Shown: piece by piece, positions 25,072-34,218 of the stretch | Position numbering within the stretch: the first letter of the stretch is position 1 | Layout: each line of letters begins with the position of its first letter | DNA from: Microbacterium sp. RU33B | Lineage (GTDB): Bacteria; Actinomycetota; Actinomycetes; Actinomycetales; Microbacteriaceae | Assembly (NCBI RefSeq): GCF_900155915.1 | Contig: NZ_FTPO01000002.1 | Span: 1-64,000 of the forward strand | Length of the DNA: 64,000 nucleotides | Reading direction: 5' to 3' | Made by a program: the position numbers and the translations under genes | The notes under the pieces: model-generated | What the model saw: the letters and a program-made list of their open reading frames with translations, nothing else | What the model was told of the DNA's origin: nothing | Database searches by the model: none

Positions 25072-25751
25072 CCCCGGCCGAGACGCTCAGCAAATCGCAG
25101 CAGGCGTATCACTGGATCAAGACGCGCATCGCCAACCAGGAGTTCACGCCCGGCTACCGGCTCGTGCTCGGCACGATCGCCGGCGAGCTCGACATGAGCG
25201 TCGTTCCGGTGCGGGAGGCCGTCCGCCAGCTGGAGGCCGAGGGCCTCGTGACGTTCGAGCGCAACGTCGGCGCCCGCGTGTCGATGGTGGACGACTCGCA
25301 GTACCGCTTCAGCATGCAGGCGCTGTCGATCCTCGAAGGAACGGCGACCGCTCTCGCCGCACGCCGTCTCACCGCCGACGACCTGCGCCGGGCCCGGTCG
25401 ATCAACGAGCTCATGACCGAGAGGCTCAGCGACTTCGACCCGCGTGCCTTCACCGGGCTGAACCAGGAGTTCCACGCGATCCTGTTCGGCAAGTGCGCGA
25501 ATCCGCGCCTGCTCGAACTCGTGAACGCCGAGTGGGCGCGCCTGGGCAACCTCCGCGACTCGACCTTCAGCTTCGTCCCCGGACGGGCCGCCGAATCCGT
25601 GCGCGAGCACGAGAACATCGTGCGCCTCATCGAGATCGGGGCGCCCCTCGGCGAGATCGAGAAGTCGGCGCGGCGTCACCGCTCGGCCACCCTCGACGCC
25701 TACCTCATCCACGAGCACCCCGACGAGGCCCTGGGCCTCCCGGCCTTCTGA
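25068..25751 (+). CDS. GntR-family transcriptional regulator (FadR/FCD branch)
   Basis: 227 residues. The winged helix is SQQAYHWIKTRIANQEF, then LGTIAGELDMSVVPVREAVRQLEAEGLV; the rest is an all-helical FCD ligand domain (LNQEFHAILFGKCANPRLLELV and a late HENIVRLIE / ARRHRSATLDAYL pair of metal- or ligand-binding His). The GTG start overlaps the upstream stop as GTGA. Encoded inside the catabolic operon, it most likely responds to a pathway aromatic acid and binds the repeats before 23599. Confidence 0.9.
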   Translation: MTPAETLSKSQQAYHWIKTRIANQEFTPGYRLVLGTIAGELDMSVVPVREAVRQLEAEGLVTFERNVGARVSMVDDSQYRFSMQALSILEGTATALAARRLTADDLRRARSINELMTERLSDFDPRAFTGLNQEFHAILFGKCANPRLLELVNAEWARLGNLRDSTFSFVPGRAAESVREHENIVRLIEIGAPLGEIEKSARRHRSATLDAYLIHEHPDEALGLPAF

Positions 25752-25773
25752 CGTCTTCGCAAAGGAGCACCGC

Positions 25774-27270
25774 ATGACCAGACACATCCCCGCCGACCTT
25801 CCGACGCGGATCCAGCACTACATCGACGGCGAGTTCGTCGATTCCGCCGACGGCGACACGTTCGACGTGCTCGACCCCGTGTCGAACGAGGTCTACGGGC
25901 AGGCCGCCGCCGGGAAGAAGGCCGACATCGACCGGGCCGTCGCCGCCGCGCGTCGCGCGTTCACCGACGGACCGTGGCCCCGCATGCTGCCGCGAGAGCG
26001 CGCGCGGATCCTGCACCGGATCGCCGACATCGTCGAGTCGCGCGACGCCCGCCTCGCCGAGCTGGAGTCCTTCGACTCCGGGCTGCCGATCACGCAGGCC
26101 CTCGGCCAGGCCCGCCGTGCCGCCGAGAACTTCCGGTTCTTCGCCGACCTGATCGTCGCCCAGACCGACGACGCGTTCAAGGTGCCCGGGCGCCAGCTCA
26201 ACTACGTCAACCGCAAGCCGATCGGCGTCGCCGGCCTCATCACGCCGTGGAACACGCCGTTCATGCTCGAGTCGTGGAAGCTCGGTCCGGCGCTCGCCAC
26301 CGGCAACACCGTCGTGCTCAAGCCCGCCGAGTTCACGCCGCTCTCGGCGTCGCTGTGGGCGGGGATCTTCGAGGAGGCCGGCCTCCCCCGCGGAGTGTTC
26401 AACCTCGTCAACGGACTCGGGGAGGACGCAGGCGACGCCCTCGTGAAGCACCCCGACGTGCCGCTCATCTCGTTCACGGGCGAGAGCTCGACCGGCAAGC
26501 TGATCTTCGGCAACGCCGCCCCGTTCCTCAAGGGGCTGTCGATGGAGCTCGGCGGCAAGTCGCCCGCGATCGTGTTCGCCGACGCCGACCTCGATGCCGC
26601 GATCGACGCCACGATCTTCGGCGTCTTCTCGCTCAACGGCGAGCGCTGCACCGCCGGGTCGCGCATCCTCGTGGAGCGCTCGGTGTACGACGAGTTCGTC
26701 GAGCGGTACGCCGCGCAGGCATCACGGGTGAAGGTCGGGTACCCGCACGACCCCGCGACCGAGGTCGGGGCCCTCGTGCATCCGGAGCACTTCGACAAGG
26801 TGATGTCGTACGTCGAGATCGGCAAGACGGAGGGGCGCCTGGTCGCCGGCGGCGGGCGGCCGGAGGGCTTCGAGACGGGCAACTTCGTCCAGCCGACGGT
26901 CTTCGCCGACGTCGCCCCCGATGCGCGCATCTTCCAGGAGGAGATCTTCGGGCCGGTCGTCTCGATCACGCCGTTCGACGACGACGCCGAGGCGCTCGCC
27001 CTCGCGAACGACACGAAGTACGGGCTGGCCGCGTACGTGTGGACCGGCGACCTGAAGCGCGCGCACAACTTCGCCCAGTCGGTCGAGGCGGGCATGGTGT
27101 GGCTCAACTCCAACAACGTCCGCGACCTGCGCACCCCCTTCGGCGGCGTGAAGGCATCCGGTCTCGGACACGAGGGCGGCTACCGCTCGATCGACTTCTA
27201 CACCGACCAGCAGGCCGTGCACATCACGCTCGGCGAAGCCCACAACCCCACCTTCGGCAAGAAAGCGTGA
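25774..27270 (+). CDS. hpaE: 5-carboxymethyl-2-hydroxymuconate-semialdehyde dehydrogenase
   Basis: A 498-residue NAD-dependent aldehyde dehydrogenase that oxidises the semialdehyde made by ring cleavage of homoprotocatechuate. Motifs: ITPWNTPFMLESWK, VLKPAEFTPL, SFTGESSTGKLI, the catalytic Glu in LSMELGGKSP and the catalytic Cys in NGERCTAGSR, and a typical C-terminus IFGPVVSITPF. It lies between the regulator and the dioxygenase of the same operon. Aldehyde dehydrogenases are broad, so the precise substrate rests on neighbours hpaD and hpaH. Confidence 0.9.
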   Translation: MTRHIPADLPTRIQHYIDGEFVDSADGDTFDVLDPVSNEVYGQAAAGKKADIDRAVAAARRAFTDGPWPRMLPRERARILHRIADIVESRDARLAELESFDSGLPITQALGQARRAAENFRFFADLIVAQTDDAFKVPGRQLNYVNRKPIGVAGLITPWNTPFMLESWKLGPALATGNTVVLKPAEFTPLSASLWAGIFEEAGLPRGVFNLVNGLGEDAGDALVKHPDVPLISFTGESSTGKLIFGNAAPFLKGLSMELGGKSPAIVFADADLDAAIDATIFGVFSLNGERCTAGSRILVERSVYDEFVERYAAQASRVKVGYPHDPATEVGALVHPEHFDKVMSYVEIGKTEGRLVAGGGRPEGFETGNFVQPTVFADVAPDARIFQEEIFGPVVSITPFDDDAEALALANDTKYGLAAYVWTGDLKRAHNFAQSVEAGMVWLNSNNVRDLRTPFGGVKASGLGHEGGYRSIDFYTDQQAVHITLGEAHNPTFGKKA

Positions 27271-27271
27271 G

Positions 27272-28423
27272 ATGACCACCCGCGACGACATGACCCTGAC
27301 CTCCTCCGGCTTCTACGTCAGCCAGGAGGCGCCCATCCACACCGACGACCCGGTGCCCACGCCCACGAGCCCGGCCCCCGACATCCTGCGCTGCGCGTAC
27401 ATGGAGCTCGTCGTGACCGACCTCGCCGCGTCACGGCAGTTCTACGTCGACGTGCTCGGGCTGTACGTCACCGAAGAGGACGGCGAGGCGATCTACCTCC
27501 GCTCGACCGAGGAGTTCATCCACCACAACCTCGTGCTCCGCCAGGGCGCGGTGGCGGCCGTCGCCGCCTTCTCCTACCGGGTGCGAACGCCCGACGACCT
27601 CGATCGCGCCGTCGCGTTCTACGAGGAGCTCGGATGCCGCGTCGAGCGGCGACCCGGCGGGTTCGTGAAGGGCATCGGCGACTCGGTGCGCGTCACCGAT
27701 CCGCTGGGCTTCCCCTACGAGTTCTTCTACGCCACCGAGCACGTCGAGCGCCTGTCGTGGCGCTACGACCTCCACACCCCCGGCGAGCTGGTGCGCCTCG
27801 ACCACTTCAACCAGGTCACGCCCGACGTGCCCCGGGCGGTCGCGTACATGCAGGACCTCGGATTCCGCGTGACCGAAGACATCCAGGACGACGAGGGCAC
27901 GGTGTACGCCGCGTGGATGCGGCGCAAGCCCACCGTGCACGACACCGCCATGACCGGCGGCGACGGGCCCCGCATGCACCACGTCGCTTTCGCGACCCAC
28001 GAGAAGCACAACATCCTCGCGATCTGCGACAAGCTCGGCGCCCTCCGCCGCTCCGACGCGATCGAGCGGGGTCCGGGCCGGCACGGCGTCTCCAACGCGT
28101 TCTACCTGTACCTGCGCGACCCCGACGGCCACCGCGTCGAGATCTACACGCAGGACTACTACACCGGCGACCCCGACAACCCGGTGGTCACGTGGGACGT
28201 GCACGACAACCAGCGCCGCGACTGGTGGGGCAACCCGGTCGTGCCGTCGTGGTACACCGAGGCATCCCTCGTGCTCGATCTCGACGGCAACCCGCAGCCC
28301 GTCGTCGCCCGCACCGACTCGTCGGAGATGGCCGTGACGATCGGCGCCGACGGGTTCTCGTACACCCGCCCCGCCGAAGGCGCCGCGTCGATGCCCGAGT
28401 ACAAGCTGGGCAACCAGCTGTGA
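27272..28423 (+). CDS. hpaD: 3,4-dihydroxyphenylacetate (homoprotocatechuate) 2,3-dioxygenase
   Basis: 383 residues, type I extradiol dioxygenase of the vicinal-oxygen-chelate fold. Metal ligands read as His178 (LDHFNQ), His237 (MHHVAF) and Glu290 (HRVEIYT); their spacing (59 and 53) is exactly that of His155, His214 and Glu267 in the Brevibacterium fuscum enzyme. The second-sphere His200 and Tyr257 of that enzyme correspond to His223 (VHDTAM) and Tyr280. It should therefore open the ring of homoprotocatechuate next to the hydroxyls using Fe(II) or Mn(II). It starts one base after hpaE and its stop overlaps hpaH (GTGA). Confidence 0.95.
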   Translation: MTTRDDMTLTSSGFYVSQEAPIHTDDPVPTPTSPAPDILRCAYMELVVTDLAASRQFYVDVLGLYVTEEDGEAIYLRSTEEFIHHNLVLRQGAVAAVAAFSYRVRTPDDLDRAVAFYEELGCRVERRPGGFVKGIGDSVRVTDPLGFPYEFFYATEHVERLSWRYDLHTPGELVRLDHFNQVTPDVPRAVAYMQDLGFRVTEDIQDDEGTVYAAWMRRKPTVHDTAMTGGDGPRMHHVAFATHEKHNILAICDKLGALRRSDAIERGPGRHGVSNAFYLYLRDPDGHRVEIYTQDYYTGDPDNPVVTWDVHDNQRRDWWGNPVVPSWYTEASLVLDLDGNPQPVVARTDSSEMAVTIGADGFSYTRPAEGAASMPEYKLGNQL

Positions 28424-29208
28424 CCCTCGACGACGCCGTCATCGCGTCGATCGCGGACGAGCTCGCCGAGGCCGATCGCACGCACGGCGTGATCCCGCGC
28501 ATCACGGCCCGCCATCCCCACGCGACGGTCGAGGACTCGTACGCGATCCAGGGAGTCTGGCGCGACCGCATGATCGCGGGCGGGCGTCGCCTCGTCGGGC
28601 GCAAGATCGGCCTGACGTCGAAGGCGATGCAGCAGGCGACCGGCATCACCGAGCCCGACTACGGCGTCATGTTCGACGACACGGTGTACCGGACGGGCGC
28701 CGAGATCCCGGTCGACCTGTTCTCGAACGTGCGCATCGAGGTCGAGCTCGCGTTCGTGCTGAAGCATCCCCTCGAAGGACCCGACTGCACGCTCGACGAC
28801 GCCCTCGCCGCGATCGACTACGCGGTGCCCGCGCTCGAGGTGCTCAATTCGCACATCGAGCTCGAGGGTCGCACCATCGTCGACACGATCAGCGACAACG
28901 CGGCCTACGGGGCCATGGTGCTCGGAGACGTGCACAGGCGCCCCGACGAGATCGACCTGCGCTGGGTGCCCGGCGTGCTCTCCCGCAACGGCGAGATCGA
29001 GGAAACCGGCGTCGCCGCCGGCGTGCTCGGGCATCCGGCCACCGGTGTCGCCTGGCTCGCCAACAAGTTCGCCCAGCACGGCGCACGGCTCGAAGCCGGC
29101 GAGATCATCCTGGCGGGGTCGTTCACCCGTCCCATGTGGGTGTCGCGGGGCGATATCGTGCACTGCGACTACGGACCGATGGGAACCATCACATGCAGCT
29201 TCGTCTGA
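28420..29208 (+). CDS. hpaH: 2-oxo-hept-4-ene-1,7-dioate hydratase
   Basis: 262 residues; adds water to the dienoate in the homoprotocatechuate pathway, requiring a divalent metal. FAHD-related fold with GRKIGLTSKAMQQ, EPDYGVMFDD, the metal ligands in RIEVELAFVL and YAVPALEVLNSHIE, and DTISDNAAYGAMVLG. GTG 28420 overlaps the hpaD stop; its 3' end overlaps hpaI by 16 bases. Related hydratases (MhpD, DmpE) share the fold, but hpaD and hpaI next to it decide the name. Confidence 0.92.
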   Translation: MTLDDAVIASIADELAEADRTHGVIPRITARHPHATVEDSYAIQGVWRDRMIAGGRRLVGRKIGLTSKAMQQATGITEPDYGVMFDDTVYRTGAEIPVDLFSNVRIEVELAFVLKHPLEGPDCTLDDALAAIDYAVPALEVLNSHIELEGRTIVDTISDNAAYGAMVLGDVHRRPDEIDLRWVPGVLSRNGEIEETGVAAGVLGHPATGVAWLANKFAQHGARLEAGEIILAGSFTRPMWVSRGDIVHCDYGPMGTITCSFV

Positions 29209-29993
29209 CGCCGACCTTCCGCGATCTGCTGCGCGATGCTCCGCGCACGCAGTACGGCGTCTGGACGTGCTCGGGCTCCGCGCTGGTCGCCGAGATCTGC
29301 GCCGGTGCGGGCCTGGACTGGATGCTCATCGACATGGAGCACGCTCCGAACGGCCTCGAGTCCACGCTCGCGCAGCTGCAGGCCGTCGCGGCGTATCCGA
29401 TCGTCCCCGTCGTCCGCGTGCCCTCGGGCGATGCGGTCACCCTCAAGCAGGTGCTCGACCTCGGCGCGCAGAACGTCCTCGTGCCGATGGTCTCCTCCGC
29501 CGACGAGGCGCGCGCCGTCGTCGCGGCGACCCAGTACCCGCCCGCGGGGCGACGAGGTGTCGGCAACGCACTGGCCCGGTCGGGCCGCTGGAACCGCATC
29601 GACGACTACCTTCAGACCGCCGCCTCGCGCGTGTCGGTGTTCGTGCAGATCGAGACCGCCGACGGCGTGGCGGCGGCGGCCGAGATCGCGGCCGTCGACG
29701 GCGTCGACGGCGTGTTCGTGGGGCCCTCCGACCTGGCCGCCTCGCTCGGGCTCATCGGTCAGCAGACGCATCCGGATGTCGTGTCCGCCGTGCACCGCAC
29801 GTTCGACGCCGTGCGCGGCGCCGGCAAGCCGGTCGGCGTGAACGCCTTCGATCCCGCCGTCGCCGAGACCTACGCCGCAGCCGGCGCCGCCTTCGTGCTC
29901 GTCGGTGCGGATGTCGCCCTCCTGGCCCGCGGCACCGAGGCGCTCGCGGCCCGCTTCATCGGTGCACCCGACGGGGGTCGCGCGTCATACTGA
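29193..29993 (+). CDS. hpaI: 4-hydroxy-2-oxoheptane-1,7-dioate aldolase
   Basis: 266 residues, class II pyruvate aldolase that splits the last pathway intermediate into pyruvate and succinic semialdehyde. Conserved segments: YGVWTCSG, WMLIDMEHAPNG (catalytic His), VVRVPSGD (catalytic Arg), QNVLVPMVSS, VFVQIETADGV (metal Glu) and GVFVGPSDLAASLG (metal Asp). ATG 29193 is the first in-frame start at the conserved N-terminus and overlaps hpaH. It ends 4 bases before the polymerase gene. Confidence 0.93.
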   Translation: MQLRLTPTFRDLLRDAPRTQYGVWTCSGSALVAEICAGAGLDWMLIDMEHAPNGLESTLAQLQAVAAYPIVPVVRVPSGDAVTLKQVLDLGAQNVLVPMVSSADEARAVVAATQYPPAGRRGVGNALARSGRWNRIDDYLQTAASRVSVFVQIETADGVAAAAEIAAVDGVDGVFVGPSDLAASLGLIGQQTHPDVVSAVHRTFDAVRGAGKPVGVNAFDPAVAETYAAAGAAFVLVGADVALLARGTEALAARFIGAPDGGRASY

Positions 29994-29997
29994 GCGC

Positions 29998-31077
29998 ATG
30001 ACCTCCGCCGCGCCGTCGTGGGTGCTGCACTTCGACCTCGACCAGTTCATCGCCGCGGTCGAGATCCTGCGACGCCCCGAGCTGGCGGGCAAGCCGGTCA
30101 TCGTCGGCGGACGCGGCGATCCGACCGAGCGTGCCGTCGTCTCGACCGCATCGTACGAAGCTCGGGCGTTCGGCGTCGGGTCGGGGATGCCGCTGCGCAT
30201 CGCGGCCCGGAAGATCCCGGATGCCGTGATCCTGCCGGTCGACGCGGAGGCGTACACCGCGGCATCCGAAGAGGTCATGGAGACCCTGCGCGCCCAACCG
30301 GGCGCGACGGTGCAGGTGCTCGGGTGGGACGAGGCGTTCATCGGCATCCGCACCGACGATCCCGAGACGTACGCGCAGCAGGTGCGCGCCGCGGTGCTCG
30401 ATCGCACGGGGCTGCACGCGAGCATCGGGATCGGCGACACCCTCGTGCGGGCGAAGGTGGCGACCGGGTTCGGGAAGCCGCGCGGGGTGTTCCGTCTGAC
30501 GGCCGCGAACTGGCTCGACGTCATGGGCGACAGACCCACGATCGATCTGTGGGGCGTCGGGACGAAGGTGTCCAAACGCCTCGCAGGTCTGGGCATCGGC
30601 ACGGTCGCCGAGCTCGCCGTCGCCCCGGACGCACCGCTCGTGGCGGAGTTCGGACCGAAGATGGGCCCCTGGTACGGCTCGCTCGGCCGCGGCGACGGGG
30701 CATCCGTCGTCGACGACACGCCGTGGATCGCGCGCGGCCGCTCGCGCGAGACCACCTACCAGCACGACCTCACCGACCGCGGCGAGATCGAGGCGGCGGC
30801 CCGGGAGCTGCTCGGACACGCCCTCGACGACATCGCCGGCGAAGGGCGCCCCGTCGTGGGGCTCGGCCTCAAGGTGCGCTATGCGCCGTTCACGACGAAG
30901 ACGTTCACGCGGAAGATCGCCCCCACGTCCGACCGCGGCGCCGTGCTCGCGGAGGCGGAGGCGCTCATCGCCAAGATCGACCCCGACCGTCCGGTGCGGC
31001 TGCTCGGCATGCGCGCGGAGATGGCGATGCCCGACGACGCGCGCGAGGGACACACGCCCACCCGCGGCGGCTGGTGA
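29998..31077 (+). CDS. DinB2-type Y-family DNA polymerase
   Basis: 359 residues. Catalytic acids are Asp13 (HFDLDQF) and Asp111-Glu112 (LGWDEAF); fingers, thumb (GVGTKVSKRLAGLGI helix-hairpin-helix) and little-finger domains follow. It ends LLGMRAEMAMP with no clamp-binding motif obvious. The steric-gate position after LDQF is Ile18 instead of Phe/Tyr. The numbering (Ile18, Asp111) is offset by four from Mycobacterium smegmatis DinB2 (Leu14, Asp107), an enzyme known to use ribonucleotides well, so this is the DinB2 branch. CATACT (29986-29991), six bases before the ATG, suggests an own leaderless promoter apart from the hpa operon. No LexA box is seen. Confidence 0.92.
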   Translation: MTSAAPSWVLHFDLDQFIAAVEILRRPELAGKPVIVGGRGDPTERAVVSTASYEARAFGVGSGMPLRIAARKIPDAVILPVDAEAYTAASEEVMETLRAQPGATVQVLGWDEAFIGIRTDDPETYAQQVRAAVLDRTGLHASIGIGDTLVRAKVATGFGKPRGVFRLTAANWLDVMGDRPTIDLWGVGTKVSKRLAGLGIGTVAELAVAPDAPLVAEFGPKMGPWYGSLGRGDGASVVDDTPWIARGRSRETTYQHDLTDRGEIEAAARELLGHALDDIAGEGRPVVGLGLKVRYAPFTTKTFTRKIAPTSDRGAVLAEAEALIAKIDPDRPVRLLGMRAEMAMPDDAREGHTPTRGGW

Positions 31078-31153
31078 CCCGCCCGTCCGGCGGTGCCGCC
31101 CAGGGGACTCTCAGAAGAACTGGCGCCACAATCAGGTTCGAGAGGTAGATTCA

Positions 31154-31453
31154 GTGGCGATGAACGTTCCGATTCTGGGCGGCCCCTTCCACGGGGGCAC
31201 GATCGAAGCGCCGCGCCGCACGACGGCGGGGCTGATCGTCGCGCTCGACGCCGGCGGCGTCGGCGCGGACTACCGCCTCGCCTCCCTCGACGGACGCATC
31301 ACGGCGGTGCTCGCGGAGCTCGTCGAGGCCACGCCTCCGTATGCCCTCCGCTCCGTCATCGACGAGCGCTGGGAGCAGGAGCTGCGTGCCGCGGCGGAGC
31401 GCGCGGACGGCAGCACCGCGGACGAGCGGGAACGCGCGACGGGCCTCATCTGA
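31154..31453 (+). CDS. Small protein of unknown function
   Basis: 99 residues from the GTG at 31154, which has AGAGG eight bases upstream; ATG 31160 is the alternative. The N-terminus [18 protein letters not shown] and a two-strand hydrophobic middle ([24 protein letters not shown]) suggest a small beta-rich fold; the C-terminus is charged and helical. There are no Cys residues, membrane segments or recognised motifs. It stands alone between the polymerase and pdxS. Confidence 0.65.
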   Translation: MAMNVPILGGPFHGGTIEAPRRTTAGLIVALDAGGVGADYRLASLDGRITAVLAELVEATPPYALRSVIDERWEQELRAAAERADGSTADERERATGLI

Positions 31454-31504
31454 GGCGTTCCGCCGCGCGGTCCAGAAGGCGGCGACCTGACCGGTCCCGC
31501 ACGG

Positions 31505-31510
31505 ATAAAC
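31505..31510 (+). promoter_or_regulatory. -10 element for a leaderless pdxS transcript
   Basis: TAAACT lies eight bases before the pdxS ATG, so transcription would start at or next to the start codon. No ribosome-binding site is visible in the remaining GGCAGGC, which fits a leaderless mRNA. The -35 is weak. Confidence 0.45.
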
Positions 31511-31518
31511 TGGCAGGC

Positions 31519-32412
31519 ATGCCTGATTCCCCTGTGGTTGGTTCGAGCCGTGTGAAGCGCGGCCTTGCGGAGATGCTCAAGGGCGGCGTCATCATGGACG
31601 TCGTCAACGTCGAACAGGCGCGCATCGCCGAAGATGCCGGTGCCGTCGCCGTGATGGCTCTCGAGCGGGTGCCCGCTGACATCCGTGCCGAAGGCGGAGT
31701 GTCGCGCATGAGCGATCCCGACATGATCGACGCGATCATCGACGCGGTCTCGATCCCCGTGATGGCCAAGGCCCGCATCGGGCACTTCGTCGAGGCGCAG
31801 GTGCTGCAGCAGCTCGGCGTCGACTACATCGACGAGTCCGAAGTGCTCTCCCCCGCCGACTACGTCAACCACATCGACAAGTGGCCCTTCACGGTGCCGT
31901 TCGTGTGCGGCGCGACCAACCTGGGCGAGGCGCTCCGCCGCATCACCGAGGGCGCGGCGATGATCCGCTCCAAGGGCGAGGCCGGTACGGGCGACGTCTC
32001 CGAGGCCACCAAGCACATCCGCACCATCACGGGCGAGATCAACCGCCTCCGCGCGCTCACCAAGGACGAGCTGTACGTGGCCGCCAAGGAGCTGCAGGCG
32101 CCCTACGAGCTGGTGGCCGAGGTCGCCGAGACCGGCAAGCTCCCCGTCGTGCTGTTCGTCGCGGGCGGCGTCGCCACGCCGGCCGATGCCGCGATGATGA
32201 TGCAGCTCGGCGCCGACGGCGTGTTCGTCGGATCGGGCATCTTCAAGTCGGGCAACCCCGTGCAGCGCGCCGCGGCGATCGTGAAGGCCACCACGTTCCA
32301 CGACGACCCCGCGGTCATCGCGGAGGTCTCCCGCGGACTCGGCGAGGCGATGGTCGGCATCAACGTGTCGGATCTTCCGGCGCCGCACCGGCTCGCCGAG
32401 CGCGGCTGGTAA
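31519..32412 (+). CDS. pdxS: Pyridoxal 5'-phosphate synthase, synthase subunit PdxS
   Basis: 297 residues. Makes PLP from ribose 5-phosphate, glyceraldehyde 3-phosphate and ammonia supplied by PdxT. The (beta/alpha)8 barrel carries [17 protein letters not shown], the first active-site Lys in [22 protein letters not shown] (second Lys), and [30 protein letters not shown] at the phosphate site. pdxT follows 10 bases after the stop. One of the most conserved proteins in the window. Confidence 0.98.
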   Translation: MPDSPVVGSSRVKRGLAEMLKGGVIMDVVNVEQARIAEDAGAVAVMALERVPADIRAEGGVSRMSDPDMIDAIIDAVSIPVMAKARIGHFVEAQVLQQLGVDYIDESEVLSPADYVNHIDKWPFTVPFVCGATNLGEALRRITEGAAMIRSKGEAGTGDVSEATKHIRTITGEINRLRALTKDELYVAAKELQAPYELVAEVAETGKLPVVLFVAGGVATPADAAMMMQLGADGVFVGSGIFKSGNPVQRAAAIVKATTFHDDPAVIAEVSRGLGEAMVGINVSDLPAPHRLAERGW

Positions 32413-32422
32413 GCGCTCCGCC

Positions 32423-33010
32423 GTGAGCCGTCGCGTCGGGGTGCTCGCGCTGCAGGGCGACGTGCGCGAGCACGTGCGCGTGCTCTCCGAGCTCGGCGCC
32501 GATGCCGTGCTCGTGCGCCGACCGGACGAGCTCGCGTCGGTCAGCGGTCTCGTCATCCCCGGTGGGGAGTCGAGCGTCATCGACAAGCTCTCGCGCGCCT
32601 TCGGGATGCGCGAGCCGGTGCGCTCGGCGATCGCCTCGGGGATGCCGGTGTACGGCACCTGTGCGGGACTCATCCTTCTGGCCGATCGCATCACCGACGG
32701 CATCGTCGGCCAGCAGACGTTCGGCGGACTCGACGTCGCGGTGCGACGGAACGCCTTCGGCACGCAGGTCGATTCGTTCGAGACCGACCTCGCGGTGCCG
32801 GCGCTGGGCGAGCCGCCCGTGCACGCCGTGTTCATCCGCGCGCCGCTGGTGGAGCAGGTCGGCGACGGCGTCGAAGCGCTTGCCGCTCTCGACGACGGCC
32901 GCGTCGTCGCGGTGCGTTCGGGCGCCCTGATGGGGACCTCGTTCCATCCCGAGGTCACCGGCGAGCACCGGTTCCACGAACTCTTCCTCGAGATGGTGCG
33001 GGCCGCGTGA
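32423..33010 (+). CDS. pdxT: Pyridoxal 5'-phosphate synthase, glutaminase subunit PdxT
   Basis: 195 residues, class I glutamine amidotransferase. [13 protein letters not shown] opens the protein, [12 protein letters not shown] forms the oxyanion region, the nucleophile Cys is in [12 protein letters not shown], and the His-Glu pair is in [13 protein letters not shown]. It delivers ammonia to PdxS. The start is GTG at 32423. Confidence 0.97.
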   Translation: MSRRVGVLALQGDVREHVRVLSELGADAVLVRRPDELASVSGLVIPGGESSVIDKLSRAFGMREPVRSAIASGMPVYGTCAGLILLADRITDGIVGQQTFGGLDVAVRRNAFGTQVDSFETDLAVPALGEPPVHAVFIRAPLVEQVGDGVEALAALDDGRVVAVRSGALMGTSFHPEVTGEHRFHELFLEMVRAA

Positions 33011-33011
33011 C

Positions 33012-34199
33012 ATGCCGCCGGGTCCGGACGCCGTTCTCGATCTGACGCGGGAGCTCATCGCCCTCGACTCGGTGAACCCCGGACTGGTGCACGGCGCCGC
33101 GGGGGAGCGCGACATCGCCGCGCACCTCGCCGCACGACTGGCGGCATCCGGTTTCGACGTCGAGCTCGTCGCGCCTCCCGGGGACGACGCGAGGGTCAGC
33201 GTGCTCGGCGTGTGGTCGGGCACCGAGCCGGGCCGGACCGTCGTGGTGAACGGACATCTCGACACCGTGGGCGTCGACGGGATGGACGAGCCGTTCGCCG
33301 CGCGGATCGAAGGCGATCGCCTCATCGGCCGCGGCGCGAGCGACATGAAGGGCGGAGTCGCGGGGATCGTGATCGCCGCCGAAGAGCTCGTGCGCCGCGG
33401 CGTCCCGGGCCGGGTGGTCGTGGCGCTCGTGGCCGACGAGGAGGACGCGAGCGTCGGCGCCTCCGTGGTGCTGGGCCGGCTGCGGGAACGGGACATCACG
33501 GCGGATGCGTGCGTCATCGCCGAGCCGACGTGGCTCGACCTCGCCGTCGCGCACCGCGGGTTCGCCCTGTACGAGGTGACGCTCACCGGCCGAGCGGCGC
33601 ACTCCTCGCAGCCCGAGCTCGCCGTCGACGTCATGCCGGCGTTCGCGAGGCTCTTGGCGGATGTCTCGCGGCACGATGCGGCCCTGCGTGACGTCGAGCT
33701 GCATCCGCTCCTCCCCCACGGCTCGCTCATGACGACGGTCGCGCGCGCCGGATCGGCGCCGTTCACCATCGCGGCTCGGGCCGAGCTGTCGATCGAGCGT
33801 CGCACGGTGCCCGGAGAGCCGGTCGACGTGGGGCTCGATGAGCTCCGGGCGCTGGTGTCGGCCATCGGAGCCGAGTTCCCCGGTGTGACGGCATCCGTGG
33901 AGACCGTCGTCGCGCGGTCGCCCTGGCAGCTGGATGCCTCCGGGCCGGCCGCCGAGCTCGCCGACCTGCTGGCAGGCTGCCTCGCGTCGGCGGGACGGGA
34001 TGTCGGTCGCATCGGCGCTCCGTACTGGATGGAGTCGGCGCTGTGGCAGGAGGCGGGGGTGCCGACGCTCGTCTGCGGCCCCGCGGGCGGTGGACTCCAT
34101 GCCGTTGACGAATGGGTCGACCTCGAGCAGCTGCGGGTGTTCCCCGGCGTGCTCACGGACGCCGTCGAGGCGTTCCTCCGGAGCGCGGCACGGGGCTGA
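33012..34199 (+). CDS. M20-family metallopeptidase / deacylase (ArgE-DapE type)
   Basis: 395 residues. The dizinc site is visible as NGHLDTVG (His, Asp), GRGASDMKGGVAG (bridging Asp), ADEEDASVGA (catalytic Glu-Glu) and IAEPTWLDLAVAHRG, with the C-terminal His in GGLHAVDEWV. A dimerisation/lid domain (GRAAHSSQPELAVD) sits in the middle. It hydrolyses an N-acyl amino acid or dipeptide; the substrate cannot be told. The ATG is one base after the pdxT stop, so it is probably co-transcribed. Confidence 0.9.
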   Translation: MPPGPDAVLDLTRELIALDSVNPGLVHGAAGERDIAAHLAARLAASGFDVELVAPPGDDARVSVLGVWSGTEPGRTVVVNGHLDTVGVDGMDEPFAARIEGDRLIGRGASDMKGGVAGIVIAAEELVRRGVPGRVVVALVADEEDASVGASVVLGRLRERDITADACVIAEPTWLDLAVAHRGFALYEVTLTGRAAHSSQPELAVDVMPAFARLLADVSRHDAALRDVELHPLLPHGSLMTTVARAGSAPFTIAARAELSIERRTVPGEPVDVGLDELRALVSAIGAEFPGVTASVETVVARSPWQLDASGPAAELADLLAGCLASAGRDVGRIGAPYWMESALWQEAGVPTLVCGPAGGGLHAVDEWVDLEQLRVFPGVLTDAVEAFLRSAARG

Positions 34200-34218
34200 C
34201 ACACGGTCCCGCGCTCCG

